This document shows, piece after piece, positions 22,053 to 31,270 of a stretch of 64,000 bases of DNA. The DNA is from Thermoguttaceae bacterium. Lineage in GTDB: Bacteria; Planctomycetota; Planctomycetia; Pirellulales; Thermoguttaceae. A program made the position numbers and the translations under genes. Position 1 is the stretch's first letter; each line of letters opens with the position of its first letter. Location: positions 1 through 64,000 of the forward strand of contig JANXBW010000004.1 of the NCBI GenBank assembly GCA_025060325.1. Direction: 5' to 3'. The notes beneath the pieces were generated by a model. That model was not told the origin of the DNA. It made no database searches and was given only the letters and a program-made list of their open reading frames with translations.

Positions 22053-23825
22053 ATGGCAACCACATTGGCCGAGCAAACGCAGCGTCAAAGCGATGGCTTC
22101 GTCCGTGGCAAGGTCATCGGGGTTTTCGGTAATTTGGTTACCGCGGAAACCTCCGGCCGGGTTGTGCAGAACTCCGTCGGCTATTGCATCCGCTCCGACG
22201 GCGTTCGGTTGATGAGCGAGGTCATCCGTGTTCGGGGCACAGAGGTAGATCTGCAGGTCTTTGAGGAGACGGCCGGGCTTCGCGTTGGCGATGATGTTGA
22301 GTTTCGCGATGAGATGCTGTCGGCTGTTCTCGCGCCTGGGCTTTTGGGACGCATTTACGACGGTCTTCAGAATCCGCTTCCGGAATTGGCGGATTTGGTG
22401 GGGTATTTCCTTCGGCCGGGGGTCTACCTCCATGCCGTGTCCCTAACGCAGCCGTGGCAATTCACACCCGTTGCTAAGCCGGGCGATACAGTTGAAGCGG
22501 GTGATGTGCTGGGAACTGTTCCGGAAGGCATTTTCACCCACCAAATCATGGTGCCGTTCCTATGGGAGGGGCAGTTCATCGTAAAAAAGATCGCTCCTCC
22601 CGGAGAATACACTGTCAACCAGGAGATTGCTGTTCTCCTTGGTCCTGACGGGGTCGAACGGTCGGTGACGATGCAACAGCGCTGGCCGGTGAAAAGGCCG
22701 CTTAATATCTCCCGTCGACGTCTTCTGCCAAGCGACCCCCTGGTGACGCGAGTGCGCATCATCGACACGCTTTTTCCCATTTTGCGAGGGGGCACTTATT
22801 GCATCCCTGGGCCATTCGGGGCAGGCAAGACAGTGCTCCAGCAGATTACGTCCCGCCATGCCGAAATCGATATTGTGATAATTGCCGCTTGCGGCGAGCG
22901 GGCCGGCGAAGTAGTGGAAACCCTCCGCGAGTTTCCCGAGTTGATCGACCCGCGCACCGGCCGGAGTCTCATGGAACGGACGATCATCATTTGCAATACC
23001 TCGGCTATGCCGGTGGCCGCTCGAGAAGCTTCGGTTTACACGGCGGCTACGCTGGGCGAATATTATCGACAAATGGGCCTAGATGTCCTCTTGCTTGTTG
23101 ACTCGACCTCCCGGTGGGCGCAGGCGATGAGGGAAATTTCCGGCCGGTTGGAAGAAATTCCAGGCGAAGAAGCCTTCCCGGCCTATTTGGAGAGCCGAAT
23201 CGCAGCCTTTTACGAGCGGGCTGGTGTCATCGAGCTAAAAGACGGCCGAAAAGGATCACTGACAATTGGCGGAACGGTAAGTCCGGCGGGAGGCAACTTC
23301 GAGGAGCCGGTGACGCAAGCTACCTTGAAAGTCGTCGGCGCATTCCACGGGTTGTCGCGTGCTCGGGCGGAAGCTCGGCGGTTCCCCTCTATCGACCCTC
23401 TGGATTCCTGGAGCCAATACCATGGCATCATCGACCCGAAGGTGGTAGCGCGCATTCGGCGCTTGCTGCATCAGGGGCACGAAGTGCGACAGATGATGAC
23501 TGTAGTGGGGGAGGAGGGGATTTCCGTCCAGGACTTCACGATCATGCTGAAGGCGGACTTTGTCGACAATTGCTACCTCCAGCAAAATGCGTTCGATCCG
23601 GTGGACGCGGCGACCCCTGCGGAACGGCAGAAGTTCGTCTTTGCCAAGGTGGTGCAAGTGGTGGACACGGACTTCAACTTTGCCGACAAGGCTGAAGCCC
23701 GACGGAAAATGGTGGAAATTACCGATTTGTTCCGCAATTGGAACTACGCACCGTGGCGCTCGGAGGAGTTCCAGGATTACTTAAAGCGGATTGATCACTT
23801 CATCGCGACAAAAGGCCGAGGCTAG
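22053..23825 (+). CDS. atpA: V/A-type ATPase catalytic subunit A
   Basis: Catalytic nucleotide-binding subunit of 590 residues, normal for bacterial V-type A. The beta-barrel starts with GKVIGVFGNLVTAET. The family-specific non-homologous insertion lies around residues 120-195 (HAVSLTQPWQFTPV, GDTVEAGDVLGTVPEGIFTH). Walker A is GPFGAGKT at residues 253-260. The catalytic Glu is in ACGERAGEVVETL, and VLLLVDSTSRWAQAMREISGRLEEIPGEE is nearly invariant in the family. GAGGAAAG precedes ATG. The B gene starts 6 bp after its stop. Confidence 0.97.
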   Translation: MATTLAEQTQRQSDGFVRGKVIGVFGNLVTAETSGRVVQNSVGYCIRSDGVRLMSEVIRVRGTEVDLQVFEETAGLRVGDDVEFRDEMLSAVLAPGLLGRIYDGLQNPLPELADLVGYFLRPGVYLHAVSLTQPWQFTPVAKPGDTVEAGDVLGTVPEGIFTHQIMVPFLWEGQFIVKKIAPPGEYTVNQEIAVLLGPDGVERSVTMQQRWPVKRPLNISRRRLLPSDPLVTRVRIIDTLFPILRGGTYCIPGPFGAGKTVLQQITSRHAEIDIVIIAACGERAGEVVETLREFPELIDPRTGRSLMERTIIICNTSAMPVAAREASVYTAATLGEYYRQMGLDVLLLVDSTSRWAQAMREISGRLEEIPGEEAFPAYLESRIAAFYERAGVIELKDGRKGSLTIGGTVSPAGGNFEEPVTQATLKVVGAFHGLSRARAEARRFPSIDPLDSWSQYHGIIDPKVVARIRRLLHQGHEVRQMMTVVGEEGISVQDFTIMLKADFVDNCYLQQNAFDPVDAATPAERQKFVFAKVVQVVDTDFNFADKAEARRKMVEITDLFRNWNYAPWRSEEFQDYLKRIDHFIATKGRG

Positions 23826-23831
23826 AAAGCG

Positions 23832-25178
23832 ATGAGAAAGTATTTTGACGAAATCGAGCGAATCGTCGGCAACGTCGTCACTGTTCGCGCAAGCGGTGTA
23901 GGTTATGGCGAGCTTGCTTTGATCCACACGGCTCACGGGGTGTCCTACGCGCAAGTGATCCGCCTCGATGGTCCCCGGGTTAGTTTGCAAATCTTTGCCG
24001 GCTCCCAGGGCGTGTCGAACCGGGACCGAATCGAATTCCTCCATCGGCCAATGCAGATTCCGTTTTCCGAAGCACTCCTGGGTCGGGTGCTGGATGGATC
24101 GGGGCGGCCTCGTGACGGGCGAGTGGAACTGACGGGTAAGCCTATCGCCATCGGTACTCCTCCGGTCAACCCGGTCCGCCGTCGACTGCCGGACAAAATG
24201 ATCCACACCGGCATTCCCATGATCGATGTGTTTAACTCGCTGGTGGAGTCGCAGAAGCTGCCTATCTTCTCTGTACCTGGGGAACCCTATAACGAGCTCC
24301 TAGCTCGGATCGGACTGCAGGCAGATGCCGACATTATCATCCTGGGCGGCATGGGGCTTCGGCATGATGACTATCTGAAGTTCCGCCGCACTTTTGAAGA
24401 GGGTGGCGTTTTAGGGCGGACGATTATGTTTATCCACACGGCCGCCGATCCTGTCGTCGAATGTCTCATGGTGCCCGATTTGTGCTTAGCGGTGGGCGAG
24501 CAATTTGCCCTTCAGGGCAAGCGCGTTCTGTGCTTGCTAACTGACATGACAGCCTTTTCTGACGCGTTGAAAGAAATCTCCATCATCATGGAGCAAATCC
24601 CATCTAACCGGGGATATCCGGGCGATTTGTACACGCAGCTGGCTCGGCGATATGAAAAGGCTGTGGACTTAGAGGGTGCTGGCTCGCTCACCGTTTTGGC
24701 GGTAGTAACCATGCCGGGGGATGACGTGACGCATCCCGTGCCGGACAACACTGGTTATATCACCGAGGGCCAGTTCTACCTGCGCAATGGCCGAATCGAG
24801 CCTTTTGGATCCCTTTCCCGGTTGAAGCAGCGTGTCAACGGGAAGACACGTGATGACCATCGGGCGATCATGGATGCCTGCATCCAACTTTATGCTCTGT
24901 GTCGTGAAAGCCGGGAAAAAAGGGACATGGGATTTGAAATGTCCGAATGGGACCGGAAGCTTCTTAAGTACGGCGAGCTTTTCGAACAGCGGATCATGGA
25001 CTTGGCCGTCAACATTCCGCTCTTTGAGGCGCTTGATCGATGCTGGCGGATTCTGGCGGAATGCTTTGAGCCGGCCGAGACCGGAATCCGTCGTACTTTG
25101 ATCGACAAGTATTGGCCTAAGCCTCGTCTGACCACCGAGGTAAAGCAGCCAGCGGTGGCCGCAGCCGGTGGAAGCTGA
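23832..25178 (+). CDS. atpB: V/A-type ATPase regulatory subunit B
   Basis: Non-catalytic nucleotide-binding subunit of 448 residues forming the hexameric head with subunit A. It has no complete Walker A, as expected. Family motifs are [80 protein letters not shown] and [23 protein letters not shown], followed by [28 protein letters not shown]. The ATG lies 6 bp beyond the A stop, indicating tight translational linkage. 87 bp separate it from subunit D. Confidence 0.97.
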   Translation: MRKYFDEIERIVGNVVTVRASGVGYGELALIHTAHGVSYAQVIRLDGPRVSLQIFAGSQGVSNRDRIEFLHRPMQIPFSEALLGRVLDGSGRPRDGRVELTGKPIAIGTPPVNPVRRRLPDKMIHTGIPMIDVFNSLVESQKLPIFSVPGEPYNELLARIGLQADADIIILGGMGLRHDDYLKFRRTFEEGGVLGRTIMFIHTAADPVVECLMVPDLCLAVGEQFALQGKRVLCLLTDMTAFSDALKEISIIMEQIPSNRGYPGDLYTQLARRYEKAVDLEGAGSLTVLAVVTMPGDDVTHPVPDNTGYITEGQFYLRNGRIEPFGSLSRLKQRVNGKTRDDHRAIMDACIQLYALCRESREKRDMGFEMSEWDRKLLKYGELFEQRIMDLAVNIPLFEALDRCWRILAECFEPAETGIRRTLIDKYWPKPRLTTEVKQPAVAAAGGS

Positions 25179-25265
25179 TCTGGCATCCACTAAACGCCGA
25201 AAAGCTGGGATAGACCTTCAAGTGGGAGTGAGGCATAGGTTTGTGCTTTTTGCGGGACGTACACC

Positions 25266-25925
25266 GTGCCGGAAAAGAAGATCAAGCTAACTCGGCCTGA
25301 ACTGAAGCGGTATCGGGATGCGCTGGCCCGCTACCAGCGCTACTTACCGATGCTTAAGCTCAAACAGCAACGCTTGCAGCTTGCGGTGCGGGACATCGTT
25401 AGGCAAAGGCGAGCGGCCGAACAGGCAGCCGAGGAAATGGACACGCATATTCGGCGGTATCACACGGTTTTCGGTGACCGGCTGATTATTCCTCTCCATC
25501 GGTGGGCCAAGCCCTCTCGGCTAGTGTTAGGGCGGAAAAACATCGCCGGCGTAGAGATTCCGGTCTTACATCAGGTGCTTTTTCCGGAGGTGCGATACAG
25601 CTTGTTTGCCACGCCTCCCTGGGTGGACCAAGCGCTCTTGGACCTAAGGGAGAAAAGTCGCCGGGAGGCGTTAGTGGACGTTCTCCGGGAACAGGAACGG
25701 TTGCTGCAAAAGGAATTGTCGCGGATCATCCAGCGGGTGAACCTCTTCGAAAAGGTCATGATCCCGCATGCAAAGGAGGCTATTCGCCGCATCCGAATCA
25801 AGCTCGGCGACGAAATGCGTGACGCGGTCGGCCGGGCCAAGATCGCAAAGAAAAAGCTGGCGGCTGCTTTGGCTGAGGACGTGGCCCAGGGACAGTCTCT
25901 GCCGGCTCGGGAGGAAGCCGTATGA
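25266..25925 (+). CDS. atpD: V/A-type ATPase subunit D (central rotor shaft)
   Basis: Central stalk coiled-coil subunit of 219 residues. The opening IKLTRPELKRYRDALARYQRYLPMLKLKQQRLQ matches the family signature (split here: KLTRPELKRYRDAL and YLPMLKLKQQRLQ), with long N- and C-terminal helices that form the antiparallel shaft and RVNLFEKVMIPHAKEAIRRIRI in the second helix. The start is GTG 25266. The stop overlaps the ATG of subunit I by the classical ATGA, implying coupled translation. No separate subunit F gene follows. Confidence 0.9.
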   Translation: MPEKKIKLTRPELKRYRDALARYQRYLPMLKLKQQRLQLAVRDIVRQRRAAEQAAEEMDTHIRRYHTVFGDRLIIPLHRWAKPSRLVLGRKNIAGVEIPVLHQVLFPEVRYSLFATPPWVDQALLDLREKSRREALVDVLREQERLLQKELSRIIQRVNLFEKVMIPHAKEAIRRIRIKLGDEMRDAVGRAKIAKKKLAAALAEDVAQGQSLPAREEAV

Positions 25926-27706
25926 TCGTCCCGATGAAAAAAGTTTACGTAGCGGGGCGGACGTCGGATCGGGAGAGGATCCTCGATCGACTGGCCGAGC
26001 TGGGTGTCATTCATTTGGTGCCGGTTGACCCGAGCAAGGCTGTGCCTGACGAGGTGATGGTCCGTCGGGTGGAAATGCTTCGCCAGGCCATCCAATTCCT
26101 GTCACATCTGAAGCCGGAAGGGATTCGGCCGCAGCTTCCGCCCACAGATGCGGCCCAAGAGGTGACCGACATTCAGCGACGAGCCGCCGAAGGTCGGAAT
26201 CGATTAGCCGCCCTTTATCATCAACTTGAGCAAGTCACTAGTGTTTGGGGTGAACTGGCGCTAACGGACTTAGCTCGGCTTGGTGAAGTGGGGGTGTCTG
26301 TTCAGTTTTTCGAGGTGCCACCACGATTGGTCCGGGAGGTGGAGGGGGATTGCGTTTACGTGGCCGGCGACCTCCCCAGTGGCAGGACTTTAGTCGCGGT
26401 GGTTTGTCGGGACCGAGAGCCCAGGTTGCCAGAGGGTGCTCAGCCGATGCCGCTGCCGGCCCGCGATGCCCCCACGATTCGGGCGGAAGCCAAGCAGATC
26501 GAGGAGGCTCTTCGTCAGGATAATCGTCGGTTGGCGGAGTTAGCCTATCTAGTCCCGGAAATGGAACGGGAGCTGGCAGAACTTGAGGAGCAATTGGCTG
26601 AGACAGTAGCTATTCGGGGTGGCGTGGGCGACGAGGATCTCTTTGCCCTCCAAGGTTGGGTGCCGGCGGAAAAAGTCCCCGCCCTTGAAAGGGGATTGGC
26701 ACAAGTACCTTATCCGATCGGCTATCAAATCCTTGACCCCGCTCCCGAGGACAATCCCCCGACATTAATCCGGCCACCGCGATGGGCACGGCCGATCGAA
26801 GGTCTCTTCCAGATGCTGGGGACGACTCCCGGCTACCGGGAGTTCGACGTCTCCGTGCCGTTTATGATCGCTTTACCGTTGTTTACGGCTTTGCTAATTA
26901 GCGACGGCGGTTATGGGGCCATTCTTTTGCTTGGACCTGCCCTTGCGTACCGAAAAGTCGCGCGCGCTCTGGGGGCACCGTTTACGCATCTGTTGATGAT
27001 TGTCGGAGCGGTGTCCACCGTCTGGGGAATTGTTACGAATACATTTTTCGGAACGGCGCTTCCGTTTTACGAACCGCTTATTTCGGTCTCGCTGGCTGAG
27101 GAATCGCGAATCTTTATGATGCGCTTGAGCTTCACGATTGGAGCAATTCATCTTAGTCTGGCTCAGTTCTGGCAAGGAGTGCGTTATTGGCCCGATCTTG
27201 AGGCGCTAGCCAAGTTCGGCTGGGGCATTTTCATCTGGGGGATGTACGGAGTCGTCAACTTTTTTGTGGTCAAAGGTCGGTTTGATTGGTACACCCCGTG
27301 GCCTTACTTGCTATGCCTGGGGGCCTTCCTGGCAATTACTTTTGCCCATCCCAGCCGAAACATTCTGAAGACCCTGCTTTATGGCTTGGCCAGCTTTCCA
27401 TTGTCGATGCTTTCCGCGTTTTCCGATGTGATCAGTTATGTGCGGCTAATGGCGGTGGGGCTGGCAAGCAGCGTCCTTGGGGCCAGTTTCAACGACATGG
27501 CCATGCAATTCGGCAACATCTGGCTGGCAGCGATTGTGTTGACCTTGGCCCATGGGCTGAACTTAGGACTTTGTTTGATTGCGATGTTTGCTCATGGGGT
27601 ACGACTGAATATGCTGGAGTTTTCGAACAACCTGGGCATGCAATGGACCGGTTATCCGTACCGGCCCTTCGCCCGCCGAACGGTACCGCGCGGTATGGCG
27701 GCGTAA
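25922..27706 (+). CDS. atpI: V/A-type ATPase subunit I (membrane stator, a-subunit homologue)
   Basis: A 594-residue stator and ion half-channel subunit. The N-terminal cytoplasmic half (about residues 1-295) is a long hairpin arm starting MIVPMKKVYVAGRTSDRERILDRL with coiled-coil stretches. The C-terminal half carries about seven membrane helices beginning at FMIALPLFTALLISDGGYGAILL. The essential channel arginine is present in VISYVRLMAVGLASSVLGASFN, and the last helices end MLEFSNNLGMQWTGYPYRPF. Its start overlaps subunit D by 4 bp. Spacing of 123 bp to subunit K includes a terminator-like hairpin. Confidence 0.92.
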   Translation: MIVPMKKVYVAGRTSDRERILDRLAELGVIHLVPVDPSKAVPDEVMVRRVEMLRQAIQFLSHLKPEGIRPQLPPTDAAQEVTDIQRRAAEGRNRLAALYHQLEQVTSVWGELALTDLARLGEVGVSVQFFEVPPRLVREVEGDCVYVAGDLPSGRTLVAVVCRDREPRLPEGAQPMPLPARDAPTIRAEAKQIEEALRQDNRRLAELAYLVPEMERELAELEEQLAETVAIRGGVGDEDLFALQGWVPAEKVPALERGLAQVPYPIGYQILDPAPEDNPPTLIRPPRWARPIEGLFQMLGTTPGYREFDVSVPFMIALPLFTALLISDGGYGAILLLGPALAYRKVARALGAPFTHLLMIVGAVSTVWGIVTNTFFGTALPFYEPLISVSLAEESRIFMMRLSFTIGAIHLSLAQFWQGVRYWPDLEALAKFGWGIFIWGMYGVVNFFVVKGRFDWYTPWPYLLCLGAFLAITFAHPSRNILKTLLYGLASFPLSMLSAFSDVISYVRLMAVGLASSVLGASFNDMAMQFGNIWLAAIVLTLAHGLNLGLCLIAMFAHGVRLNMLEFSNNLGMQWTGYPYRPFARRTVPRGMAA

Positions 27707-27724
27707 GTTATTGACGAGGAATCT

Positions 27725-27746
27725 GCCCTGCGGTAACGGGCTTTTT
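27725..27746 (+). terminator. Terminator-like hairpin between atpI and atpK
   Basis: GCCC (27725-27728) pairs with GGGC (27738-27741), followed immediately by five T. The short stem suggests partial termination or attenuation inside the operon, between the stator and proteolipid genes. Confidence 0.4.
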
Positions 27747-27829
27747 CTGCACTTAACGGCAGCTTTGGCTAAGTAAACGAACGAGGTTCGCGGTAGAACG
27801 AAAGGAGAAAAGGCATAGGAGTATTGCCG

Positions 27830-28381
27830 ATGACGAACCTTTTCTGGTTGGCCAGTGCCATCGGACTAGGAACGCTTATCGGGCAGGTAATCGACCCTGC
27901 CGCCGGGGGCAATCTTTTTTGGCGGTTCTTAGGGGAGGGGGCAAGTGTCATCTGTCTGGGACTTGCCGCTTTGGGAAGTTCTTTAGGCATTGGCTATGCC
28001 GGCCAGGCCGCCGCCGGAGCCTGGGCTAAGGAAGCCCGCGCGGGGCGGAATCTGAGTTTCACTTACATCATTCTTGTGGGCATGCCTATTAGCCAGACCC
28101 TTTATGCCATGATCGTGATGAACAACATGCGGGGAGTTTTTAACAACGTGCAGGTTTCCGTGGCAGACGCCGGACTCCTTTTCGGCGTGGGCGTGGCGGC
28201 GGGGCTGGCGGAAATGCTCTCCGCCTGGATGCAAGGCCTCATTGGCGCTGCTGGTATCCGTGCCTTAAGCGAAGGCGAGGGCAAGGGCTTGGCGTTCATT
28301 ATCATCGCGATGGGAATTGTGGAGACGGTGGGTATTTTCGGGATGGTCTTCCTGCTCGGCATGATCCCCACCGCGAGCTAA
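27830..28381 (+). CDS. atpK: V/A-type ATPase subunit K (c-ring proteolipid, double hairpin)
   Basis: Rotor-ring proteolipid of 183 residues with four membrane helices, i.e. a fused double hairpin, as in V-type K subunits. The ion-carrying Glu is E165 in GIVETVGIFGMVF. The first hairpin lacks an acidic residue at the matching place and instead has PISQTLYAM (S88, Q89, Y92); with Q135 in MQGLIGAAGI this reproduces the Na+-ligand set of the Enterococcus NtpK ring (Thr/Ser-Gln-x-x-Tyr, Gln, Glu). A TTG 6 bp upstream is in frame, but ATG 27830 has AGGAG 8 nt before it. Last gene of the operon. Confidence 0.92.
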   Translation: MTNLFWLASAIGLGTLIGQVIDPAAGGNLFWRFLGEGASVICLGLAALGSSLGIGYAGQAAAGAWAKEARAGRNLSFTYIILVGMPISQTLYAMIVMNNMRGVFNNVQVSVADAGLLFGVGVAAGLAEMLSAWMQGLIGAAGIRALSEGEGKGLAFIIIAMGIVETVGIFGMVFLLGMIPTAS

Positions 28382-28758
28382 TCGGCATAATCGTGCTGCA
28401 TCGCCGGCGATTGTCCCGTTACATTTCCGGCCAAGCAGCCGCCGCGAGGACTTTCCCTTAGCGGACTGGCACCAGGCCGAGTGAAAGCCGACGTACGGCT
28501 GCCATCGGCTGGCCGAACGACACGCTTGTCCTCGGACAACAAAGCTGCAATGGTCGGGGGCCTCTTTGCCGGGTAGACCGGCTAACGCAGGCGGGAGTTA
28601 ATCCGTTGGCTGCGTCGATTCCCGGTGAGTCCGGGTAAGCTTGGCCTCGAATAACTGAGCGGTCTGGGAACCGGAGAGACCGGCAAGAATTGTGTAAGTT
28701 TTCGAGCCCAAAGGGGGGTAATTAGGTCTCCCGTTGGCGACGTTCAGAAAGCGGAGAA
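28382..28758 (+). other. Intergenic region rich in hairpins downstream of atpK
   Basis: No protein gene. Many short strong inverted repeats are packed here: palindrome ATCGCCGGCGAT (28400-28411); nested stem CCAGGCCGA/TCGGCTGG (28472-28480 with 28505-28512) enclosing AGCCG-ACGTA-CGGCT (28486-28500); TTGTCC/GGACAA (28526-28539); GCCGG-GTAGA-CCGGC (28568-28582); ACGCAG/CTGCGT (28585-28615); CCCGG-TGAGT-CCGGG (28621-28635); CGGTCT/AGACCG (28660-28682). None has a T tract. This may be a structured RNA or a mosaic of chance stems; it matches no RNA family I recognise. Confidence 0.35.
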
Positions 28759-29841
28759 CTACCGTCGCTCTGACAGCTCTCCCGCCCAGCAGACCTTGCC
28801 ACTACCCGCCGCAATCCGGCCTATAATCCAGCTTTCTATTCCGAATTCTTCGATCTGATGGCGAATGCTATCGGCGTAATAGGCGCTCACCACCAAGATC
28901 ATCCCAATTCCCATGTTGAAGACGCGAAACATCTCAGCTTCTTCGATATCGCCGAGCGATTGCAGCCACCGAAACACTGGTGGTACTGGCCAACTATGGG
29001 GCTCCACGATCGCATCTACATGCGGGGGGAGGATCCGCCTGAGATTGTCGAAAATACCGCCCCCGGTAACATGAGCGATCCCGTGGACGACCGTCTTCAC
29101 GCGATAATAACGAAGGACGCTACGAATAGCCGGGACGTAAATCGTGGTTGGCCGGAGCAGAACCTCGCCAACCGTTTGCCCCAGCGACGGGATGTAGTCG
29201 TTGACTTTTAACCCCGCATGCTGAAAAACCACTTTCCGGGCAAGGCTATAACCGTTGGAGTGCAATCCTGAAGAGGCTAGTCCGACCAGCAAATCCCCGG
29301 GCACAATCGTTTTGCCGGTAATAAGCTCGTCCCGATCCACCACGGCTACGCAAAAGCCGGCAAGATCATAATCCCCGGGTTGATAAGTGTCCGGAAGGAT
29401 GGCAGTTTCTCCGCCGATGAGAGCGCAGTTGGCCATCTGGCAGCCGGTGGCGATCCCCGAAAGGATCTCTTCTAAGAGGGGAGGATCGTCTTTGGGAAGG
29501 GCCACGTAATCCAGGAAGAACAGCGGTTCGGCTCCGCAGCATAGGGCGTCGTTAACGTTCATCGCCACCAGATCGATCCCCACGGTGTTATGCCTGCCCA
29601 TCATGCTTGCCACTTTAAGCTTGGTTCCCACCCCGTCGGAGCAGGCGACAAGGACCGGATTGCGGTAGCGGCGAGCGAAAATCGGGCAATCAAAATCCAG
29701 CTGGAATAGCCCAGCAAACCCACCGGGAAGTGGTATCACCCGCGGTGTGAATGTCCGGGCAAGGAGTCTGGGGAGTCTTTCCATCGCTTGGTTATAAATG
29801 TCCAGATCTACGCCGGCGTCTTTATAAGTGAGCTTGGCCAT
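28759..29841 (-). CDS. purM: Phosphoribosylformylglycinamidine cyclo-ligase (AIR synthetase)
   Basis: ATP-dependent ring closure of FGAM to AIR, step five of purine synthesis. The 360-residue protein starts [22 protein letters not shown], as in PurM, and shows [48 protein letters not shown] (in pieces: [36 protein letters not shown]), [13 protein letters not shown] and [21 protein letters not shown]. Catalytic and ATP-binding segments are intact. AAGGAG lies 11 nt before ATG 29841. No other pur gene adjoins; a 470-bp gap separates it from a divergent cytochrome gene. Confidence 0.96.
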   Translation of the reverse strand: MAKLTYKDAGVDLDIYNQAMERLPRLLARTFTPRVIPLPGGFAGLFQLDFDCPIFARRYRNPVLVACSDGVGTKLKVASMMGRHNTVGIDLVAMNVNDALCCGAEPLFFLDYVALPKDDPPLLEEILSGIATGCQMANCALIGGETAILPDTYQPGDYDLAGFCVAVVDRDELITGKTIVPGDLLVGLASSGLHSNGYSLARKVVFQHAGLKVNDYIPSLGQTVGEVLLRPTTIYVPAIRSVLRYYRVKTVVHGIAHVTGGGIFDNLRRILPPHVDAIVEPHSWPVPPVFRWLQSLGDIEEAEMFRVFNMGIGMILVVSAYYADSIRHQIEEFGIESWIIGRIAAGSGKVCWAGELSERR

Positions 29842-30311
29842 TTTTGGCAGATCTCCTTATAGGTGCCCTACCACGTCCGATAGCGGCCCGCGTTTCCCCG
29901 GCCCCGATTGCCCTCAGTTGCATATTCCCGACGGTCTACCCCGGTTGAGGCAACTATGCAAAAGTTAGGTTTAGCCGGCGATTTAGGCCCGGCAAATTCT
30001 TCGGCCTGCGCGATTAGGCAGTTACCTGGCACGTTAGCTATGGGTCGCCCGCTCTGTCCCCGTGAGATCGTTCCCGGTGTCACCCCTTAGTGTGGATCCA
30101 GATCAAAGCTCAACCTATGTCAACTATTTTGCCTAATCTACTAAATTAGTTGACCCCTTGAGGCGCATCTGGCAAACTAGGGAAAGATGTAGCCGAACGG
30201 CGACGAATCGGAAAGGTGTCGGCGGCTCACGGCCCGGCTGGGCGCATGAGGTGCCGTCGATAGGTCCGCTTCTGTGGTGTCCGAGTCTCTGCTTGGTGTA
30301 GGAGTAGCATT
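29842..30311. other. Divergent intergenic region between purM and the c-type haem gene
   Basis: About 470 bp, no gene recognised. A TTGACC at 30150-30155 could be a -35 element for the rightward gene, with a poor -10. The inverted repeat around it is listed separately. No purine riboswitch core was recognised upstream of purM. Confidence 0.5.
30120..30153. repeat. Nested inverted repeat near a possible -35 box
   Basis: TCAACTA (30120-30126) and TAGTTGA (30147-30153) are perfect inverted arms; the right arm is also half of a smaller palindrome ACTAAATTAGT (30140-30150). The element overlaps TTGACC at 30150 and would suit a repressor operator upstream of the gene at 30312. Confidence 0.45.
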
Positions 30312-31097
30312 ATGGGTCAGCGGCTTTTGTGGAAGGGTGTTTTGATCGGGCTAACCGTGTGTGCCGCAGGTGCAGCGTGGCATATGTCCGCAGCGCCCCC
30401 GCCGGCTCCGAACGTGTCCACATTTGCGCCGGCGGAGGATTTGGTCGCGCAGTTCGATTATTACCTCAAACGCCTAGATGCCGACCTGGCGCAAGAAGCC
30501 GATTACAAGGATGTGGCCGATCGCGTCTACAAGGACGCAAACACGATTGTGCTGATTGCCCTGGCCCTGGGGCTGCATGATCAGCCGAACAAATACAAGC
30601 AGAATGCGGCAGGGCTTGTGGCGGCCTCCCAAAAATTGATCGCCGCTAAGGACTATGCGTCGGCCAAGGCGGCCTTAGAACAACTGAAGGCGGCAGCTGC
30701 CAAACCGCAGGGGGATCCATCCACGCTGGCGTGGAAAAAGATGGCTTCCATGCCGCCGCTAATGCAGCAGGTACCACTCGTCCACAGCCGAATTAAACGC
30801 TCCATGCGGCGATTTGAGCGGATGGCAAGCTCCATCGCCGGCGATGCCGCAACTATCGCCGTGATTGGGCAGGGAAGTATCTACAACGCTGACGAAACCA
30901 AGAAGCCGGACGAAGCGGAAAAGTGGTACCAATATTGCATCCAGATGCGCGATGCAGCGGCCCAATTGAACAAAGCAGCGCGGGCCAAGGACCAAAAAGC
31001 TGCCGAGGAGGTCCTCAAGGCCTTGGCCAAGAGTTGCGATGATTGCCACTTGGTCTTCCACCCCGAGGCCATCGGAAAGGAAGTTACCGAAGAATAA
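30312..31097 (+). CDS. Exported mono-haem c-type cytochrome-like helical protein
   Basis: A 261-residue exported protein with signal peptide (residues 1-28, LIGLTVCAAGAAWHMSA). Almost the whole mature chain is alpha-helical and Ala/Lys-rich. A single haem-attachment motif CDDCH is near the C-terminus (C242, C245, H246) in SCDDCHLVFHPEAIG, reminiscent of cytochrome c' where CxxCH also sits in the last helix. It is about twice the length of cytochrome c', so it may be a two-bundle version with only the second half keeping haem. A GGAG precedes ATG. It has a strong terminator and is likely transcribed alone. Role probably periplasmic electron transfer or gas sensing, not determinable here. Confidence 0.75.
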   Translation: MGQRLLWKGVLIGLTVCAAGAAWHMSAAPPPAPNVSTFAPAEDLVAQFDYYLKRLDADLAQEADYKDVADRVYKDANTIVLIALALGLHDQPNKYKQNAAGLVAASQKLIAAKDYASAKAALEQLKAAAAKPQGDPSTLAWKKMASMPPLMQQVPLVHSRIKRSMRRFERMASSIAGDAATIAVIGQGSIYNADETKKPDEAEKWYQYCIQMRDAAAQLNKAARAKDQKAAEEVLKALAKSCDDCHLVFHPEAIGKEVTEE

Positions 31098-31190
31098 CCA
31101 CGTCCGGCCTCACCGGCTTTAGTGGGATTCCCAGGGCGGGGTAAGTCCACAGTTAAGGCGGTTGGCAAGAACCACCGCTACTGAAACACG

Positions 31191-31225
31191 GCCCAGGTGC
31201 GACTTGCGCCTGGGCTTCTTTTTTT
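31191..31225 (+). terminator. Strong intrinsic terminator after the cytochrome-like gene
   Basis: GCCCAGG (31191-31197) pairs with CCTGGGC (31209-31215), with partial inner pairing, followed by TTCTTTTTTT. It lies 94 bp after the stop codon of the 30312 gene. Confidence 0.88.
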
Positions 31226-31270
31226 GCAACCTTTGCACAACATCCGCTTTCGCGGACCGTAAAGCTATTC

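Noticed and set aside
28382-28758. RNase P, tmRNA, SRP RNA or riboswitch in the hairpin-rich region
   Set aside because: None of the conserved cores (for example the RNase P GAGGAAAGTCC, the tmRNA acceptor end, the cobalamin GCCACTG box) could be found on either strand.
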